NCBI GenBank assembly: GCA_022702545.1
Contig: JAHRBC010000006.1
Span: forward strand, 992,001-1,056,000
DNA from: Phycomyces nitens
Lineage: Eukaryota > Mucoromycota > Mucoromycetes > Mucorales > Phycomycetaceae
Direction: 5' to 3'
DNA length: 64,000 nt
Made by a program: the position numbers and the translations under genes. This document shows, one piece after another, positions 61,524 to 64,000 of the stretch. The stretch's first letter is position 1; each line of letters begins with the position of its first letter. The notes under the pieces are model-generated. The model saw only the letters and a list, made by a program, of their open reading frames with translations. It was not told where the DNA came from and ran no database searches.

Positions 61524-61594
61524 GCGTTAATAGTTCAATGGTAGAATTTCAGCCTTCCAAGCTGAAGGTCGGGGTTCGATTCCCCGTTGACGCA
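61524..61594 (+). tRNA. tRNA-Gly (anticodon UCC)
   Basis: It has a seven-pair acceptor stem GCGTTAA/TTGACGC (one T-G), a D-arm GTTC...GAAT, an anticodon stem TCAGC/GCTGA with loop CTTCCAA (anticodon TCC), a T-arm CGGGG/CCCCG with B box GGTTCGATTCC, and discriminator A. There is no intron. CTTTTTTATT follows as the Pol III terminator. The fold is complete, so this should be functional. Confidence 0.95.
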
Positions 61595-62472
61595 TCTTTT
61601 TTATTCTTTTTTAAAAAAAATTAAGATTTATTTTCTAGCCAATCAGAATCGATTATTTTGTTTAATGAATAATTGTAGTATACTATCTATCTGTCATTTA
61701 CTTTTGTGCATAGCAATCACAAGTTGTGTTGCTTGTGAATATAAAATAAATTATTTTAAAAAACTATATTGCGTTTTAAGCACAATACTCTAAACTAATC
61801 GTTTTATTGATATTAATTGCATAATTGTAAATGTTGACTTAATATGTTTTACTAATCCAAAGAGGAAATAATCAGGACATAATTAAGCACAGGTCAAAGT
61901 GGTCCTAGCTCTAGTACACCAATTAAAGAAATATACATATAAAAAAAGGGTTCTTGATCGTTTTAGATTTTATGCCAAGTCTCTAGAATACTTGTTATTC
62001 TATTGGTACACGTATCTTGCAATAAATTACCACAAAATTAAAAGATGTAATAGTAAAACATGTCAAAGATACGATGGAGCTTATCTTTCTGTTATATTTG
62101 GAGTTAATTTCTAAATGAGTAAATTAAAAGCTTGCCTTTGTGAGCCAAAATATCGTGGTTCAATAAATGATTCTATTATTTTTCTTTTTTGAAATCTCAC
62201 AAAGGAAAACACATTATTGTAAAATATATAATTGGTGTATATCTAGATTTGGGTAATTAAAAGAAGAAGAAAAAGGACGAATGGATGAATATGCTTTTCT
62301 TGAATGTTTTTAGGTGATCTGACTGGTGCTAGATGCAAACCAAATAACCATACAAGGAATAATATGAGATTTTTTTTGAAACAATAAAAAATACAGCTGT
62401 AGACAAATAAATATAAAGCGCGTATATATATATATAAATAATAGATTACGTTTTGTAGAAGAAAGGGTGCCC
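61595..62472. other. AT-rich intergenic region, no gene seen
   Basis: Only short AT-rich frames are present. Near 62420-62440 a (TA)n run precedes the NoxR 3' end. No RNA gene is visible. Confidence 0.5.
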
Positions 62473-64000
62473 TTATGTGACGCACCAGATCTCAATCTTT
62501 TCAACACCACTATTTCCATGCTTGTGCCGGCTTGTTTGCCGTACCATGTGTAAATCATCATCGTCAATCATCAGAACCATCTCGTCCTCTTCATCCTTGT
62601 ACTGAAGACGTGTCGATGGAGGCGCACCAAACTTCTCTCGGACACGGGCCAAGAGTTCGCTGAATGTGATTGTGTGGGGGACGAGCAAGATGCGGGTGTC
62701 TGTGTAATGTACCTTGACTCTAATCTTGGTATTGACCGATCCGTCTTTAAATGTTGGTGTCGATACAGACGCTGTAGGTTGAGGTGGATGACCACGTAGT
62801 TTGGAAGGGTCGTTGTATTGGTCGTTTCCATACCTATCATCTTCAAGTGGTGCCGTGTTGTTGCTGTTGAGTCGAGGTCTAACACGATCCTGTCTGTTAT
62901 CGTGGGTATCTATTGTCGGCAAGGATCCGTACATCTCATCCAGATCAAAGTTTCCGTAGCTTGCAGAGGGTTCACTATACTCATAGCTTGCATTGTGTGG
63001 GATTGGTGGTACAGGAGGCGGTGAATATCGATTGGCTTTGTGACTTTTTGTTGAGCTACGCCCAGAAGAGGAGGAGTACCTTTCTTCATGCGTAGACTCA
63101 AAGCCACTGTCCACCCGACGGCCATCTGTACGCTGGCGAAGACTGGAGCTAAAAGAAGAGGTAGATGATACGGAGGGGTGGGGAGAGTCAGCCCATTCTT
63201 CGGTTGAAAATGATCCAGCATTAGAGTCATTTCGTTGTCTCTCAATGGGGCTGTATTGTCGTGTGTTTTGCTTCCTGGGATAATGGGAAGATGCTGAAGA
63301 AACTGGAGTGGGTGGTAATTGGTCAGTATAGATACTCGCTGCCATCTTGGGACGGCTGCTTTCACGAGCAATTGCTCTCATTCCGTGCTCTGCAAGGGAA
63401 GATATGACTGGAGGTTGTTGGGCTTGCTTTGGTGTTGTTTGTGGGCCAGGAGCTCGTTTCTGGAAACGAGTGTCTGGCAAAAGGATGGAGTTGTTGCGCT
63501 GAATGGAAGTAAGGGCTGGCTTGAGGTTTTTGTTGGGAAGAGTCAATTTGTCTACAGCAGCAAACATGTTGGCGTTTTGGAGCTGGCGCATTCGTGCTTC
63601 TGATGGTCTATAGAGTACGCCCGGAGGAATTGAAAATACTGAATATCCACGACCACGATCTCGCACAGCTTGGTCAATAACATCGTGTTCTTCAGTCATT
63701 TTGGCCTTTTGTGCATGATAGAGATCAGTCAGACCAGCATCGATCTTTCCAAGATATAGCTGACAGACACCTCGGTTAAAGAGAACTTCGCAGGCATAGA
63801 GACGAAATGCCAGGCCAAGCTGAGTATAGTTGATCATCTCATTACCACGCAATCTCTGTAGAATGGATAAGGGATATGATGTTGTACGATGGATCTTTCA
63901 TTTTACCTGGTACGCACTATCAAAATCATGCATTGCCGCCTCCATATTGTTCATGACAAACTGAGAGACGCCTTTCTGGAAATAGGCTACGGCAAAGTAT
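62473..64000 (-). CDS. NoxR / p67phox-like NADPH oxidase regulator, partial
   Basis: The N-terminus lies beyond the right edge. Exons 63907->64000 and 62473-63855 join over a 51-nt intron. TPR-like helices are visible: YFAVAYFQKGVSQFV, NMEAAMHDFDSAYQ, RLRGNEMINYTQLGLAFRLY, EVLFNRGVCQLYLGKIDAG. A long Ser/Pro/Arg-rich linker follows. A C-terminal PB1 domain is present (IRVKVHYTDTRILLV, ITFSELLARVREKFG, YKDEEDEMVLMIDDDDL). This TPR + PB1 order with the NMIDY-like block is that of fungal NoxR, the p67phox homologue that activates NADPH oxidase with Rac. The cognate oxidase is not in the window. The PB1 acidic cluster would bind a basic PB1 partner such as Cdc24. Confidence 0.85.

Overview
The window is a stretch of fungal nuclear DNA. 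It is AT-rich between genes. Genes carry many short introns (mostly about 45-110 nt) with GTAAGT-like donors and TAG/CAG acceptors, and the proteins are clearly fungal. Exomer (ChAPs), CSF1, TRAPPC5, NoxR-like and PHO84-like genes together with a DIRS-type retroelement fit an early-diverging fungus, most likely Mucoromycota (Mucorales-like). I infer this from gene content and style; I cannot name a species.

Layout. 1-24.9 kb is gene-dense: a partial coiled-coil/Ser-Pro-rich protein (KAR9-like at best), V-ATPase c'' (VMA16), a MAPR/cytochrome-b5-like membrane protein, an AZUL-HECT (UBE3A-type) ubiquitin ligase, TFIIIC subunit TFC4, a vacuolar Ca2+/H+ exchanger (VCX1), an exomer ChAPs protein, mevalonate kinase (ERG12), and an intronless PHO84-type phosphate transporter. 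24.9-35.5 kb is a gene-poor repeat island. It holds a decayed DIRS-like tyrosine-recombinase retroelement (about 28.82-33.86 kb) that carries a truncated non-LTR element in its gag and a solo LTR in its RNase H region. It is flanked by long inverted arms, each with an intron-bearing tRNA-like gene and copies of the same LTR family. 35.6-47.3 kb is gene-dense again: zuotin/DNAJC2, eIF2D, TRAPPC5 (TRS31), RRN3 and a three-finger C2H2 factor. 49.2-60.7 kb is one giant gene, the bridge-like lipid-transfer protein CSF1. 60.7-62.5 kb holds another copy of the LTR family and a tRNA-Gly(UCC). The window ends in a partial NoxR/p67phox-like gene.

No operon-like cluster is present. The single-copy genes are housekeeping: Pol I and Pol III transcription (RRN3, TFC4), translation (eIF2D, zuotin), trafficking and lipid transfer (TRAPPC5, exomer, CSF1), and vacuole and ion transport (VMA16, VCX1, PHO84). 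The most unusual material is the repeat island: nested insertions that can be dated relative to one another, inverted arms carrying tRNA genes, and an LTR family found about 365-400 bp upstream of all three tRNA-type genes in the window.
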